64,000 nucleotides of DNA from Numida meleagris (lineage: Eukaryota > Chordata > Aves > Galliformes > Numididae): contig NC_034415.1 in assembly GCF_002078875.1 (NCBI RefSeq), positions 16,775,331 through 16,839,330 of the forward strand. The letters run 5' to 3'. The notes below the pieces were generated by a model. The model made no database searches. It was not told the DNA's origin and saw only the letters and a list, made by a program, of their open reading frames with translations. The translations under genes and the position numbers were made by a program. Shown in pieces: positions 32,326 to 45,368 of the stretch. How positions within the stretch are numbered: position 1 is the stretch's first letter; each line of letters starts with the position of its first letter.

Positions 32326-35300
32326 AATATAGGTCGTTGTTGTTCACTGGCCAAAGATAAGACTGAAAGAACTGTTTCCTTCCATTATAAAATCTTTCAA
32401 GTCCTCTTGCTTGCTAAAAACGACAAAACAAAGGAAAAAAAGAACACACCCACAACTTTCAGATTTAGACCTGAAGCCAATAAAAGTCACGGAAATATTG
32501 ATTTTTCATTTTAATTTCTATTTTTTTTGCATTCTTACTTTAAATTTTGTATGTGAGTATAGACATTAACATAGTGTTTTTGTATAAGCTGTGACAATAT
32601 TTTGATATAATGTGGAAGTTTAAATAAAGGAACATTTGACTTTGTTTACATAAAGGAATCCTAACCAAAAAAACCCAACAAAATCAAACATAACAAAAAA
32701 TCCCGTGCTTTCGTTATAATTTAGATTTGACTGAGTGATAGTGTTGGAAAATGCTAGAACATGTAAGATAATAATTAATCAGAAACATGAATTGCATTTC
32801 TGTTCCTGGAAGCTCCTTGGTTTGGGCAGTTCCTGTGCTTCCCTAGGTACAGTGCAGATGAGTATCAGTAAGTCTGCATCATGATCATACTTTCTTCTGA
32901 AGATCCCTTTGTGTATTGTTGCCAAGCAATAAATACAACCTTTGATAACCAGGGTTATACTAAAGGATTATAAAATTGTCACAGTTTTATCAGGAATGAA
33001 GTCTCACGGCTCGATTGTCAGTGGGATGCACATAACTCTGCTTTTTTGACTCTCTCCTAATATGCTACAAGACTGATCTTTCTACCTCCTGAAGATGCTT
33101 GAATTAAAGCTGTTCCATTGGGCCCTCAGAAGTTTGTTATAGTGCTCCTTCAGGTCCACAAGGAAGCATCTTGCTGTTGTAGCAGTGTGGTTATAAACAC
33201 ATTGTGTGAGCGAAACTGACTTCCAGCTTTCTGTGTGGTGGAGATGGCCTGGGCCCAGTTGACGTATTGTGTGTGGTAGCCAGGTGGCACCAGGCAGTTA
33301 GCAAACACAAGATGAAGGCAGCAGCAGTGGATTGCAGCTTGGGGCTCAGCATATTTGGCTCAGCTGCAGCAGGCCCAAGCCTGGGGGAGGGCAGCAGAGC
33401 TGGCTTCTGGAGGAGCACCAGGCCTATCTCCAGTGCTGCTTGGCCGTGACTGAGTTCCACTGTGGGGCTGTGAAAGCTACATACAGCCACACTGTTATAG
33501 GTCTCCTATACAATCTGTGACACCCAGCTTGCTCCTGAAGCCAAAATTTCCCCCAGAAACGTGAATCAAGTAAAACCCAAGCCCCAAATGTATTTATTGA
33601 AAAGTGCATTATGAAACCAAATATTTTATTAAAGGATTTTTAAATTTGTATTTGTGGAATGTGAGAGATTTGTATAAGGAAAGAAAGTGTAAATGCAAGT
33701 GTGCTAGATGTCCCAATCCTGCCTACCTGTTGCTGTTGAGTGGTGAATGACTCCCACTGGATCCATGGTAAAACGTGAGGAGCACAGGAGGTGAAAGCAT
33801 GCAGGATTAGCAGAATTAGTTGTTCATGAGGGAAAGTATAAAAGAAACAATCCTTTCCATCTGCCTTTAAGAGAATCTATGTTCAAGCCAATGTATATTT
33901 CTCTTATGCATGTCCCCCTGCTAGAAAGTTGTTAGCCCAAGACCTTGCCCATTTGTCAAGTATAGGTTTAATAATTATCTTCTTTCTCTCTGTAATGCCC
34001 ATCTCTTGTATCCTTATAACCAGCATTGGCTATAACAGCTTTACTGCTACTCTTTCAAACAGCAGATAATTGATCCTTTCTTTTAAAAAAATGAAACCTA
34101 GTGAGGTAAAGAGAACTTTCCATCTTCTAAAGTTCAAATCACAAGAAATGAATTCCCACAAGCAGAAAAAACTCCCAGGTCTTTCTGAAAAGACAAGGCA
34201 AGTTGTTGCCACTGGGGCAAGGCAAATAGTATGTAAACAGATTAAGTCCAGATGAAAATGTGATGTAAACTGTACAGAAAAATAAGCAGCTACCTGTAAG
34301 GTAATGGCTCAGGAAGAGTGCAGATGTGTACAGACCCTTATTATGTCCCTGGACATGCTGCTGTCCTTCCATGAAAGACTGTGAGATTTCCTTTAGGTTG
34401 GTGTCCCCCAGCAGAGCTAAGCATGGTTCACTGAGCACACACCCTTTGGGCAAGGGTGCAGGGTGCAAACAAAGCACTGCATGCAAACCAAGTCACTGCA
34501 AACTCACCAGGCTCTGTTGTTAGGAGCTGTTGTGAGATATGCTGTTTTCTTCACTGTGATTCTCTGAAGGATAACTGCTAGTAGAGGTGGCTTTGAACTG
34601 GAGTAAGCAGTGCTGAGTCCCAGCTTGTAGCTAAAATATTAGCTTGTGTTCAGTGGTATTTTAACTGTTACAATGAAAGTTTGAAACACGTCAGAGTGCA
34701 GGTAGAATGAGCTCTCACCTCCCCGTGGTTATGCCGTGCAGTCATAAAACAGTTGAACCTGACTTCAGGCACTCAGTGCTAGAAACAACAGGAATCTTTC
34801 CATTAATATGAAGTGAGAGATCAATCCTGAGAGCAGAAGTTTTGTTCACTGTAAGGCTAGACATAAACAACAACAACAATAAAATGTGAAATGTAATTTG
34901 TAGAAATCAATCAATGTATTGATTTTCATATGCTGATGGCAAAAACCAAGATTGTAGTGTTTTTAACAGTATCCTGCTGTACAGTTTTGGATGGATCAAG
35001 AATCAGAAGAAAAGATCTTGCATTGTGTCTTCTTTACACGTGAAGCTCTTCTGAAATCAGTGACAGTACAGTCTATAAAACTACTAAATTAAGTACTGCA
35101 TCCAGAGAATCACTGGGTCAGTGTACCAAGAAGTTTTTTCTCTTGCCGCACATATTTGCATCAGTATGAAATGAAATAAACATGCCTATCTGAAAATGAG
35201 ATTGTCCTTTTTACAAAGGACAGAAATGAAAAATTACCGGTCTTATCAATGATTTTGAAATATTTGGACAAAAAAAGTTATAAACTAATGGTGTAACTGC

Positions 35301-37376
35301 ATAATGATTTACAGCAGTGACAGACACCTTGTCTGTCTGAGCTCATCAGTGGCTATGCTTTCCTGTAATTTCTAAAGCAAATGCTGAGGTCTAAGAATTC
35401 AGGGTAGCAGATATGAAATATATTTTAAAAAATAAATCCACAGGAGACAAAAATCCTGTCTACTAAACACCAGTTTAAAAAGTAGATAGTTTCTGAATAA
35501 TCTTTTTTTTTTTCAGGGAAAAGTATCTTAAATTTTTGAAGTAATGTACATTTAATGTAGATTGGTATCTCTGAAGCAGATGTCTCCTTGACACGTGCAT
35601 TCAAGCTGTTGGCAGTGACCTTGTAGGGTGAAGTGATTTTGAAAATTAACTTTTCCTCCCAATCTGTGAAAATAATGCTGTAATGAAGATTTAATAAAAG
35701 TCATAGCTTCTCATAGAAGCCTATTTCAGCAAAGTAAACTATTAATTAAAATAACAAATGTCAGCCATTTCTCAGTTTGACAGTTAACACAACACAGCTT
35801 TTGCTTAGCATGATGTTCAGAATGTATGGGAGGTATACCTATAATTCATTTTATCGATGTATGGTTCACTTCTTATATTTTAATACAGTGATAAATTAAC
35901 CAAAAAAATGCTGCAGTTTTCTTACTGGTGTGAGAGCTTGGGGAAAACCCATCTGGCATGTAAACAGCGTATGGCAAAAATGGATAGAAAAATGAAGTTG
36001 GGGAATTTCTGAAGGATTTTAAGCTTCGCCAAACAAGGAAGAAAATTTGTAACCCTGTCACTTGCCCTTTATGTTCCATTACCTCCTGAGGTGTAGCAGA
36101 GGCAGAGGGATGGGGGAGAGGAAGGTGTGTGCTGTTGTTATAACATGCTTTTTGCTTAAAATGAAAGAAAAAGCAGGAGGGGAGGGTTATGACTTTGAGC
36201 CAGGTTAAACCACAACTTATGCCACTCAGGAACTGAGGGAGAAGGCAGCAGCAGTCATGTACTTCTGGAAGTTTAGGTCTGGCAAGAGGGCCTGCTGTGT
36301 CTTATTGCACAGCAAAGCAAAACCCTTTGGAGTTCTGACTGGCATTCCATGTCATGTGCCAGATGATATCACCAGGAGGAAGCAGTGTACTAATGTGACT
36401 TACTTTGCCTTTGTACAGCTGCTTTGCAAAGAAACTGATGTGGGCATTTCTGTGGATGCTCTCTGCCTCTGCTGTACTGATGATTTGGTATAAAAACATA
36501 GCTATCGAACATCTGAGTTTTGGTTTCCATTCTTGAATTGCATCTGAGCAACCATCTAAGCTTGTGTGTGAGAAAAGCAGGTCATCAGTAACCTCTTCTC
36601 TTGCAGCTCTGTGTCTTTGTGAACCCACTTCTACATGTCCAAATACTTGTAATTTCTGCTACAACATTACTTATTTGTATGCTCTGAACTTCTCATCCTC
36701 TCCTGTTGGAATCCCAGAACTGGAGAGCACTCTTTGAAAAGCTTGTCCTTAACCTCTGCCAGGGGTTTCTTACCTAGAAGTTGTCTATAATGATTTTTTT
36801 TTATGTCTGAACATTTTGAGAAATACAGATAATTCAGCATTTGATATTCTTGTAGAGTTAATGTATTTCATGTCTAAGAAAGGAAATCATGGAGACAAGC
36901 AAAATACCTTTGTCCAATGTAAATAAGATGGTGGATTCAGAGAAGTCTAAGTACAGGCCCAAAGACAGTAAAAAAGCTTATTAACCCTCATTTCTGGAGT
37001 CAGCATTTAAAAGATTGATGGTCAGTAACTAGGAATTTTAGAAGTCAAAAGCAGTGCACATAGTATGTTTTGTTTCAGGAGCAAATTTGCTAGAAAATGG
37101 GAACTTAATCTGCATTTGTGTGAGAGAGGGATTGCTTTCTTTTTGCAGTGGGGTTATTAAAAACCACTTACTTAAATAATTAGATATACAAGCAACTAAA
37201 TTCTGCTGTCTCTTGTTTTTCTGTATTTCTAAACTGTTTTTTTTTTTTATTCTCTATTCTGCATGTCAGACAAGGAAAGAATATCTTATATGAGCACATC
37301 ATCAAGATATTGATAGTGCAACTCTGAAATTTCTCCATTAATAGTTTAGAATGTAGCAGCCATGAATGGGAGAAAA
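32326..37376. other. Non-coding stretch with a GC-richer patch
   Basis: No gene recognised. An A/C-rich low-complexity run lies at 32663-32702. About 33190-33540 is clearly GC-richer (many CAGC and GGGC words) but has few CpG and no open frame with a domain, so it is neither a CpG island nor an exon that I can support. Confidence 0.4.
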
Positions 37377-37408
37377 TTCCCTCTTCTCTCCCTCTCCCTC
37401 TCTCCCTA
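37377..37408 (+). repeat. Polypyrimidine (CTCTCCC)n tract
   Basis: A TTCCCTCTTCTCTCCC-type run of about 32 bp that is almost entirely C and T. The minus strand has four GGG runs, but one loop is 8 bases, just outside the usual quadruplex rule. Confidence 0.8.
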
Positions 37409-40400
37409 TAGCTGAACCTGGAATTATTTGTCATAGTGTTTAAACAACATTGCACTCAAAACTGACCTGCTAAAACATAACAATTTTTTTCAGTTGGGAT
37501 TTTAAGATTAAATTCTTTCCTCTTTTTAAGTCAATGCTCAATGAATCAGTGAGAAAAGAAATCAGAAGTTAGATGTTATAGAGCTGCTGAAACAAAGAAA
37601 CTTCATCTGACCTTCAAAAGCCACTCAAATAATTGCTACTTTTGTGATATAATTTCATTCACATAGGTGTGGTAGCACTATTTAGCATTTGAATTTTAGC
37701 AGACTCTGGCCTTGATGCCACACTATATATTGCATTAAGTAGATTCTCTGGCATAGAGTAATACGCAGTCCTTTTGCATTAGCTTCCTTGCATCTTTGCT
37801 CTTATTTTTAACCTTGAGATCTTGTGTAAAGTGCTGGATATTGAGCATTGTTAAAAATAAACAGTGCTTGGAGTAAAAACTTTTTTGTTAAAGATGGCTT
37901 TTATTGCTCTAAAACCTTGCTTAGACTTACTAGCAAGCTTGAGTAAAGTAATGAATCCTTTCTTGGCTGTAATCAATGTAGCTGAAGCTGACATACTTTA
38001 TACTGTGGCACTGGCTGCAATGAAGCAATGGGAAGGAAGCACTGCTATCTGGTAGAGTCAGTCTGCAGAGCAGTTCAGCAAGAGGAAGCCAATAGTAGTA
38101 TATAGTAGGCTTGAGACTTGTTTGGCAAAAGCTTTTGATGTTTTCACTGGGAATTTTTTGCATTGTGGTTCTATAGTCTGTCAGTCTCTAGGAAAGGATT
38201 TACACAAGATACTGAATATAACAAATACAGGCACTAAAGGACAACTTGTGAACTCAGTTTCAAGGGTTGTGTCTGTGGAGAGAGCTGTATACCAATACTT
38301 GCATTTCTCTGGTTAGAAATGGCTGTTATTTCAACTCTGTTCTCAAGGGAAGACCATCATTTTGTGAATATTTGGTTTTCCACTGCAGACTTTTTGGATT
38401 GGAGAGGGGAACATTTTTGAAATCTAAACAGCTTGTAGAACTTTCAATTAACTAATAATTGCCATTTCTGAGCAATGAATTAATTTCAAATTAAGTCATG
38501 GAATAAAATTTATTGAGGTAGAGAACTGAAAATTTTTAGCAAATGAGTGCAAACAAGCAAAAAAAGGTGTAGCATGTGGATGATCCCAAGGTATTGCATC
38601 TTTGCAAGTTGTGAAGTCCCAGCTAAGCAGCAGAAACTACTGCTGTAGTTTCTGTGGAAATAAATAGGAGACATTACTTTCAACATGACCTACATAGTTG
38701 AGAGAATGTACAAGCTGAAAATTCTCAAGCCTTAATTATTATAAAAACTCATATTTGAAACCTGCATACAATTTACAAATAAAACCACTATTGTACTTCA
38801 AGTTCATGTTTCACTTAATACTTCTGGCTCTTTCTGTATTTATTCAGTTACAGTTTCACAAAGAAAATATGATACTATTTGGAATCCATTGAAAAGTGCT
38901 GTCTTTTGCTGATCATAATTCTGCATAACGCAAGTCTGTTCTAATTGTGTAATACTTTTCATAAAGGGAAAACTGGCCATGTCAAATGGTGATAAGCAAC
39001 AAGAAGTGAGCTTTAATGCCCGTCTAATGCTGCTTTTGCTGTGTCCTGTATAAATATATCCATGTTAGAGTGGGTTAAATAGAATAAGAACTAGCTGAAA
39101 CATTTGTCTTTGACATAAAAAGAGTAAGGTTGTCATTGTGTTGTTTTTCACAGGTTTTAAAATACTGAGTTAATAATGGTTATTGCAGTGTCTGCTTTCA
39201 CTTGATATGTTCAATTACCTTTGCTGTGAGGGAATAAGGAGATCGTATTTGATTTTCCTTTCAAGGTGTTTGTCATATGCTTTCAGAGTTGGAATTTTGG
39301 GTGCTTCAGAGGAGTAACTTTTCTGCCATGTTTTTTTCCCCTTTTCATGCGAGTAAGAGCTGAATAAATGGGTCTCATCTGTTTTTATCTACCTTCCACC
39401 TGAGAGGGCAGATAGTTGTAGTGCAGCAAGATCTCCAAATATTCCTTTAAAATATTTTGATTTATAAAGTTTTTTGCACTTGTCATAAACAATTCTAATA
39501 TGTAATTTCTCTGTATGAGAGTAATATAGCCAGAAGTCATATTGGTGGCAAACTGTTTTTATGCATAAAGCTGTTTCTGCAAGAAAAGTTACTCCAAATC
39601 AATCCAGGGAAATGTCCTCATATTTAGTTGATTTTGAAGAAAATTATATTTTATTCATTAAGGCATAGTTCCTTAGTACTGTCTGGTATCTGAAAACTAA
39701 AACATATGTAGTAACAATAAATATTTATCTGAGAAATGGTTATTTCCTGACACCAGACCCATAGTACAAAATAAATCTACACAAAAAATACAAATTGTTG
39801 AAAAAACCTGTGTGTATAGTGTTTGTTTCAACTTTTTAGCAAGAGTTTAGCTGATTATGTGAGATGCAAAAGTGGCTTTTCCCCCAGGTAACAAAATGTA
39901 TGTTATTTATAAAGCTATTGCAAGGTATTGGTAAAATCTGAAGCAACCTGTTTTATATGTAACATGAGCCATCTTCTGTTGAATCAAAAATCCAACCTGA
40001 CAAATAACGATCAGCTTTCATTTCATTTTATTTCTATTTATGAATACGTTTATTTCCAGCTCTCTTTAATTCACCTGAAGTAGTGCTTAGATCCAGCTGT
40101 GAAGATGAGAATCTCTTTAGAAACTGGTATCAGACATTCTCTTATGTAGGATATTAAACACAACTTTCCTGAGACTGCCTATAGAAACCAGTCACTATTC
40201 TCAGTGTGATATAGCAAATGAGGGTTCTGGAGAGAATTATTAAAGAAGCTTGAAGTAAAATGTTCTCTATAGGATGTTGTTATAGTGGTTATGACTCTAT
40301 CTTTCAGAAGTGGCAACTGATTCTGGAATTCAGTATGAAGTATCTGTGATCTTTGGAGATTCTAGTTCAGTATTCCGGACTTGTATTATAATTATTTCTT

Positions 40401-43400
40401 AGTATCTCTGAAAACCAGGCTGTGACTGAGATGTACTGGTGTGTACTGCATATGTAGCTTCTAAGGTTTTTAATCATGATTTATGGTTTCTTAAAGGTGG
40501 TCCCAGTAAAACCAAGATGATGTGCAGGTACTCTGCACTCGTTAAAGCAGGCTAGCTCTTGATTTTCCAGGATGCTAAAGCACTCTTTGTGCTCTGTGAG
40601 TCAGAGGCAGCTCTGCTTTCTCAGCAAACTGCAATTTTCAGTCCTTGCTGCAGATGGGTGTAGTTGGAAATACTGGCACTTTTCCCAGAATGAATCAGGC
40701 TTAACACTGTGAAGAAGAGGAGAGCTTGTCTTACCTACCCTTTGTCCTCATGCTCACAGGCTACTTATATTTAGCTGATATTGCTGGTACAGAATAACTC
40801 ATTTAGATGCAAGAGCCCACTCTTCATGCTTCAGTCACTCTAAAGGCTTCCCTAGCAAGCAACGTAGTTGCTCTTTTGTAGTGATGAGAGCCCTAAAAAC
40901 TATTTAAAGCATACATGAAGTGTCTTTCTTGAGAACCATGTTTTATAATGCTGGCTAAGTGCTGCTTGGTTGCATCTGGTGAAACAATATCAGAAATGCT
41001 AGACAGCTGATCACTTTGAGAAACTAGAAGAAATATCTCAAAATCTCATTCACTTCTCTGTCTTTGATGCGGGCAAAAAATATTTGTAATGCAACTCCAC
41101 TATACTAGAGAAATGTGAAAAGTTCTGCTGTGAGCAGGCTTCTACACTGACTAGTGGAGTTTGGAATGTTATTTTGAGTAATGATAGCTGTAGCTCCTGG
41201 CTTGTGTTCTCTCTCTGCTATTGTCACCAGCACTTTATTCTCTAACTCAATGTTTTTGTCACAAAATAGCAGAAGAAGCAAAACTAATAAACTAAAATTA
41301 AGGGGCCTAGCTACCCTCACCAGAAATTCAACCTGCATAAATTGGCCACTTCACAAAGAGGAATCGTTAGCTTTTCATGGCCAGTTACTTTACCTCCTCT
41401 TTTAGAACACGCTTCAGTAATATCATAAACATCTCGTGCTAAAATTATGTAATTTATGTTTATAAAGTGAACAGAGATGCTTGTTTGGAGGCTGCTCACT
41501 TTACGGAATAGCTGTCTCCCTAAGAGTAATGAATCTCTGTGGTCAGCATATATTGGTGATTTCACAGCTGTTATCGATTTCCCGTGCTCTAAAGATTAAA
41601 TCTTTCTAGCTACTAGACAAATCAGTCATTCATTTTATGGATTGCTTGCCCTGACAGTGACTATTCCTGTTTCAAGAATATTAAAAAAATAAATTAATCT
41701 GATAATTGGTTCTATTTACTGGAATTTTTCTAGCAAACTTTAATATATCTTCTATAGATATTGATTTCAAATGTTGCACGTATATTGACTGAAATTAAAG
41801 TTCTGTGTACTCTGCAGTCACATTTTTCTGGCTAGGAACAATAATAGTGGATCTAGGTAAAATAAACTGTTTTAAGTGAAACTGACTACTTATTTTCAGA
41901 TAAATGTACTTGCAATTTCACTTACCACAGGATGATATTGGTAGACAGGCTGTCTGAAAAGAGACATGCATTTTCCACCTGTGAGGGCAATATCAGGACA
42001 ATTTTGTTTATCTTCCTGTAAGTGCAGTGGAGTCAGCTATTAATGGATTTAATTATAAAAGGCATTGTTGGTTTGTGTTTAGCATTATGCAGCAGCAGTA
42101 AGAATGCAGCATTTTGGTCATCCAGAAGCAATTTAGAATCTGGGTTATACTGTAATACAAAACTTTATCTTGTTAAAGTAAAATCATATAACGTAAATGC
42201 ATCTTGGAACCCCTGTCCATATTTATCACAGTCTCTATTAAGAAATGCGTTATTCATTTTTGCTAAATGATTAAGCACAAAACATCTAGCTTTTACTTTA
42301 TTGGGCATAAGAATACATCTTGGTCTACTTGCACTACCTGGTATGGGGACATAGTTAAATGGAAGTGTGATTGTGGTTAATGAATTGGCTACAATAAATC
42401 AGTTATCTGTAATTTGCCTTTCCTGATATGTGTCATTTTATACTGTGTTTAAATTTGCATGAAAACAAAATACAGTTGCATTATGGTTGGACCGTTCACA
42501 ACATTAAAGGTACTTTTCTTCCTTTGGCGATTACTCAACAGGATTTTGTGTTTGGCCTGAGCTATGGGGTACGGCTGATGAGCTTGTTAACCCACTCTGT
42601 TCCATGCCTCTTTCCAGGTTCCAGTTTTCTTGAGAAGGCAACTGCTAGTGGCATTGCCACCTATCTAAATCTGGGCATTCCCTCCTACTGTTAGTGGTGA
42701 GAGGGATTCTCTGCTCTCATCTGAAAAGTGGTAGATTTGGGTCAACTTTTAGTGGTCAAAACCAGTTGCTTCAGTGTGCTTCTCTGCTTCCTCGGGACTG
42801 GCAAGTATTGTTGCTGCTTCATTGATCACAACAGTAAAAACAGAAATGTCTTTTGAGGTCACCTTCGTAAATCATATGCTTGCTCTTGTAGTTCAGGATA
42901 TTTTCTAATAAATCTTATTATGTAGTTGAAGTCAACTGTCCCTCATTCAGTGTTTTAGGGCATGTTCTCTCAGTGCTTTAGTTTATTGCTGAAGGTTTTT
43001 CATTTCAATATCTAAAAAGTCTTAAAAGCTGATATTGAACAGTAGCAAACAAAAGCAAATAATCATGTTGGTCTTGCGATTTTTTTTTTTTAGAGAGAAT
43101 ATTGTATTTTCAGGCATAAAATGTGTTGTTTTTTTTCTTAGCTGGTTCGCTGCTTTAGTGTCCTTTAAAATGAGGATCATTTAGTTCTTTTTTTTTTCCT
43201 TTGCTACCTATTATGAGCATACAGTCAGAGGAACAGGAGTTCTCCTCCATGCTGAGCAGAAACACCAACAGCAGTGTTGAGTCCTACTGTGCAGAACCTG
43301 CTAGAATGTCACAGGACAGGGATTGCTGAGCAGAACCAAGCTGTTTGATGTTCATATTCTGTTTAGAGGTTCTGCATGATGGCTTGTGTGGGGATAAAGG

Positions 43401-45029
43401 AAGTATAAATAACATTTGCTTGAGCATCTGTTTTAACTTCCCCTTTTTCTCTGTCTTTGGGTGAGGAATTTCTTAAAATAAAGGCTGGAGGCAGTGGGAA
43501 ATGGATGTGAAGATGACTGAGGCTGTGAGAAAGAGGAAAGCAGTTAAGGGTTCTGTGGGCTAAGGATAAGGCTTAAAGTAATTCAGAGGCTGATAAAGGT
43601 GAAGAGGTGGAAATAGGTTTAATTTAGACTACGGGGTTTCCAGGCAGGATAAAGACTCAAGACAAGCCTTTGAGCGTTTCGGGAAGGGAACGCAGATAGC
43701 CAGACTGAATATAGTTGTTCTTTTAAAGAAGAACAGTCCGTTAGCAAAGGTGTTGTGGAGTCAGTAATGGAACCACAAAGGTCAGGTGCATCCAGCTTCA
43801 AAAGTTCTCTATGTGATCAGTGTTGGGGTAAGACCATGAATAAACTAACGAAAGAGCTGCATACTGTGATGGCCTTGTCCTTTATATGGTTCCCACAGGA
43901 TGCCTCAAAGGCTTCGAATCCTTGCTTAGGTGAAGCTGGTAAGGCTATTCATTACAGGAGCTCTTTGGAGCTCAGTAGTTAAGTGTTAGGATACAGAACT
44001 GTTGAGTAGCTCATTAATAGCTTTCTTGCACTGCATTGGAATTGAAAGCTGACACAAGGCCTTGCCTGGATGTCAGTCCAAGGTTTATCCAATATAATGT
44101 CGACTCCTCTCTTGCCTTCATTCTTCCCTAAATGTCATCAGTAGGGAATCAGTAGAAATTTATACCCAGGAAATAAGAGTTGCTTATCTGCTTTTTGGCA
44201 ATATGCCACTTGCACTAAAGCAAACCGGAGTACTGCAGATTCAAAATAATACTGTTTTGTTCTAGTATGTTGAAGAGGAGCAACATGAGTCCGTTTTGGA
44301 AGTTAATCCAAGTCACTCACTGCTTTGATAGTTAATTCTCATGCGTTGTTTGTTATTGAGGTAGCCATATACTAGTTCTCCTGTCCTGAACACATTGATG
44401 ATAATCTCCAAAGTACAATTTATGTGCTGCAGCCACCAAAATGGTAATAAGTTCCTTTTCTCATTCTTTCTTAGTAATAATACAAAAAGGTTTTCTAATT
44501 AAATAAAAGTGGTCAATGTAGTCACTGTTTTGAAGATTTTGAAGGAATGTCTTTTATGTTAAATATAATAAGACGCTTAAATTTTAAATTCTTGCAGAAG
44601 CCTAGTTTGGGAGTAAAAAAAAAAAAAATACATAAAACCACAAAACTCCATTACTACTTCTGAAAACTCATGGATGTTTACAACTCCTCTCTCTGGTGAT
44701 AATAATTCTGTATGTGGTAGTTTCTGCTTCGAAATTCAAGACAAAAAAACAACCAACTATACAAAAGCAGTTGCTTATTTACACATGCGAAACAAAGATA
44801 TCAGATTTCTGTTGGCACATGCATGCAAATAAGCATTTTAAGTAGGTTACTTGTAAACATTTTTTTTATTGGAGCAGCTATGCTGATCTATCTGGTAACT
44901 TGAACAGAATTAGAAAATATTGTGAGGAAAATTATGTACTCTCTCACTTGATCAAAGCATCTGGGTACAAATTTACAGTAACGAACAGAAAAATTTATCC
45001 AGTGAATTCATTGTTGTTGAATTGATCTA
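37409..45029. other. Long non-coding stretch without recognisable repeats
   Basis: About 7.6 kb of AT-rich sequence with open frames below 95 codons and no transposon recognised. A purine-rich patch lies at about 43460-43720 and an A13-type run at 44618-44630. Nothing supports a gene. Confidence 0.4.
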
Positions 45030-45368
45030 GGGTAGGCAAAGAGCCTGTTAATGAAATTTGCAGATGATATTGAATTAGTGATAGTTGCTAGCAACACTTT
45101 GAGTGGAAGAATAATTTAAATCATCCTAATGAAAGCAGAATTATGCAGGAAAAAAATAAAATGATATATACCTGGGGAAATTTCTGCGATACTAAAAGAG
45201 ACCAAAGTAGAGGCAGAAGCTCCAATGCTGTAGATTTTTAAAAGTAAATTGAAGAAGGTACTAGAAGACTCCAGGGAGCGATCTTGCATAGGCAGAGAAA
45301 CAGTCCGTAGATGACCTAATAGGTCTCTGTCACCTCCAACCTTGGTTGTATATTACATGATTTGATTC
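45030..45368 (+). mobile_element. Ancient CR1-type LINE 3' fragment
   Basis: The only CR1 on the plus strand, and much more decayed than the others. LMKFADDIEL at 45048-45077 matches the RT catalytic FADD region. VEAEAPML, a stop, then IFKSKLKKVLED at about 45208-45262 matches the end of ORF2 (the EVVEAPTLxxFKxxLD region). The close at 45316-45368, with AGGTCTCTGTCACCTCCAAC then TTGG...TACATGATTTGATT, parallels the CR1 end with its ATTCTATG-type octamers. The roughly 130 bp between FADD and the C-terminus is far less than in a full ORF2, so an internal deletion has occurred. Several stops confirm it is dead. Confidence 0.65.

Noticed and set aside
33190..33540. GC-rich patch as a CpG island or promoter
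   Set aside because: Very few CpG dinucleotides and no associated open frame or TATA/initiator arrangement.
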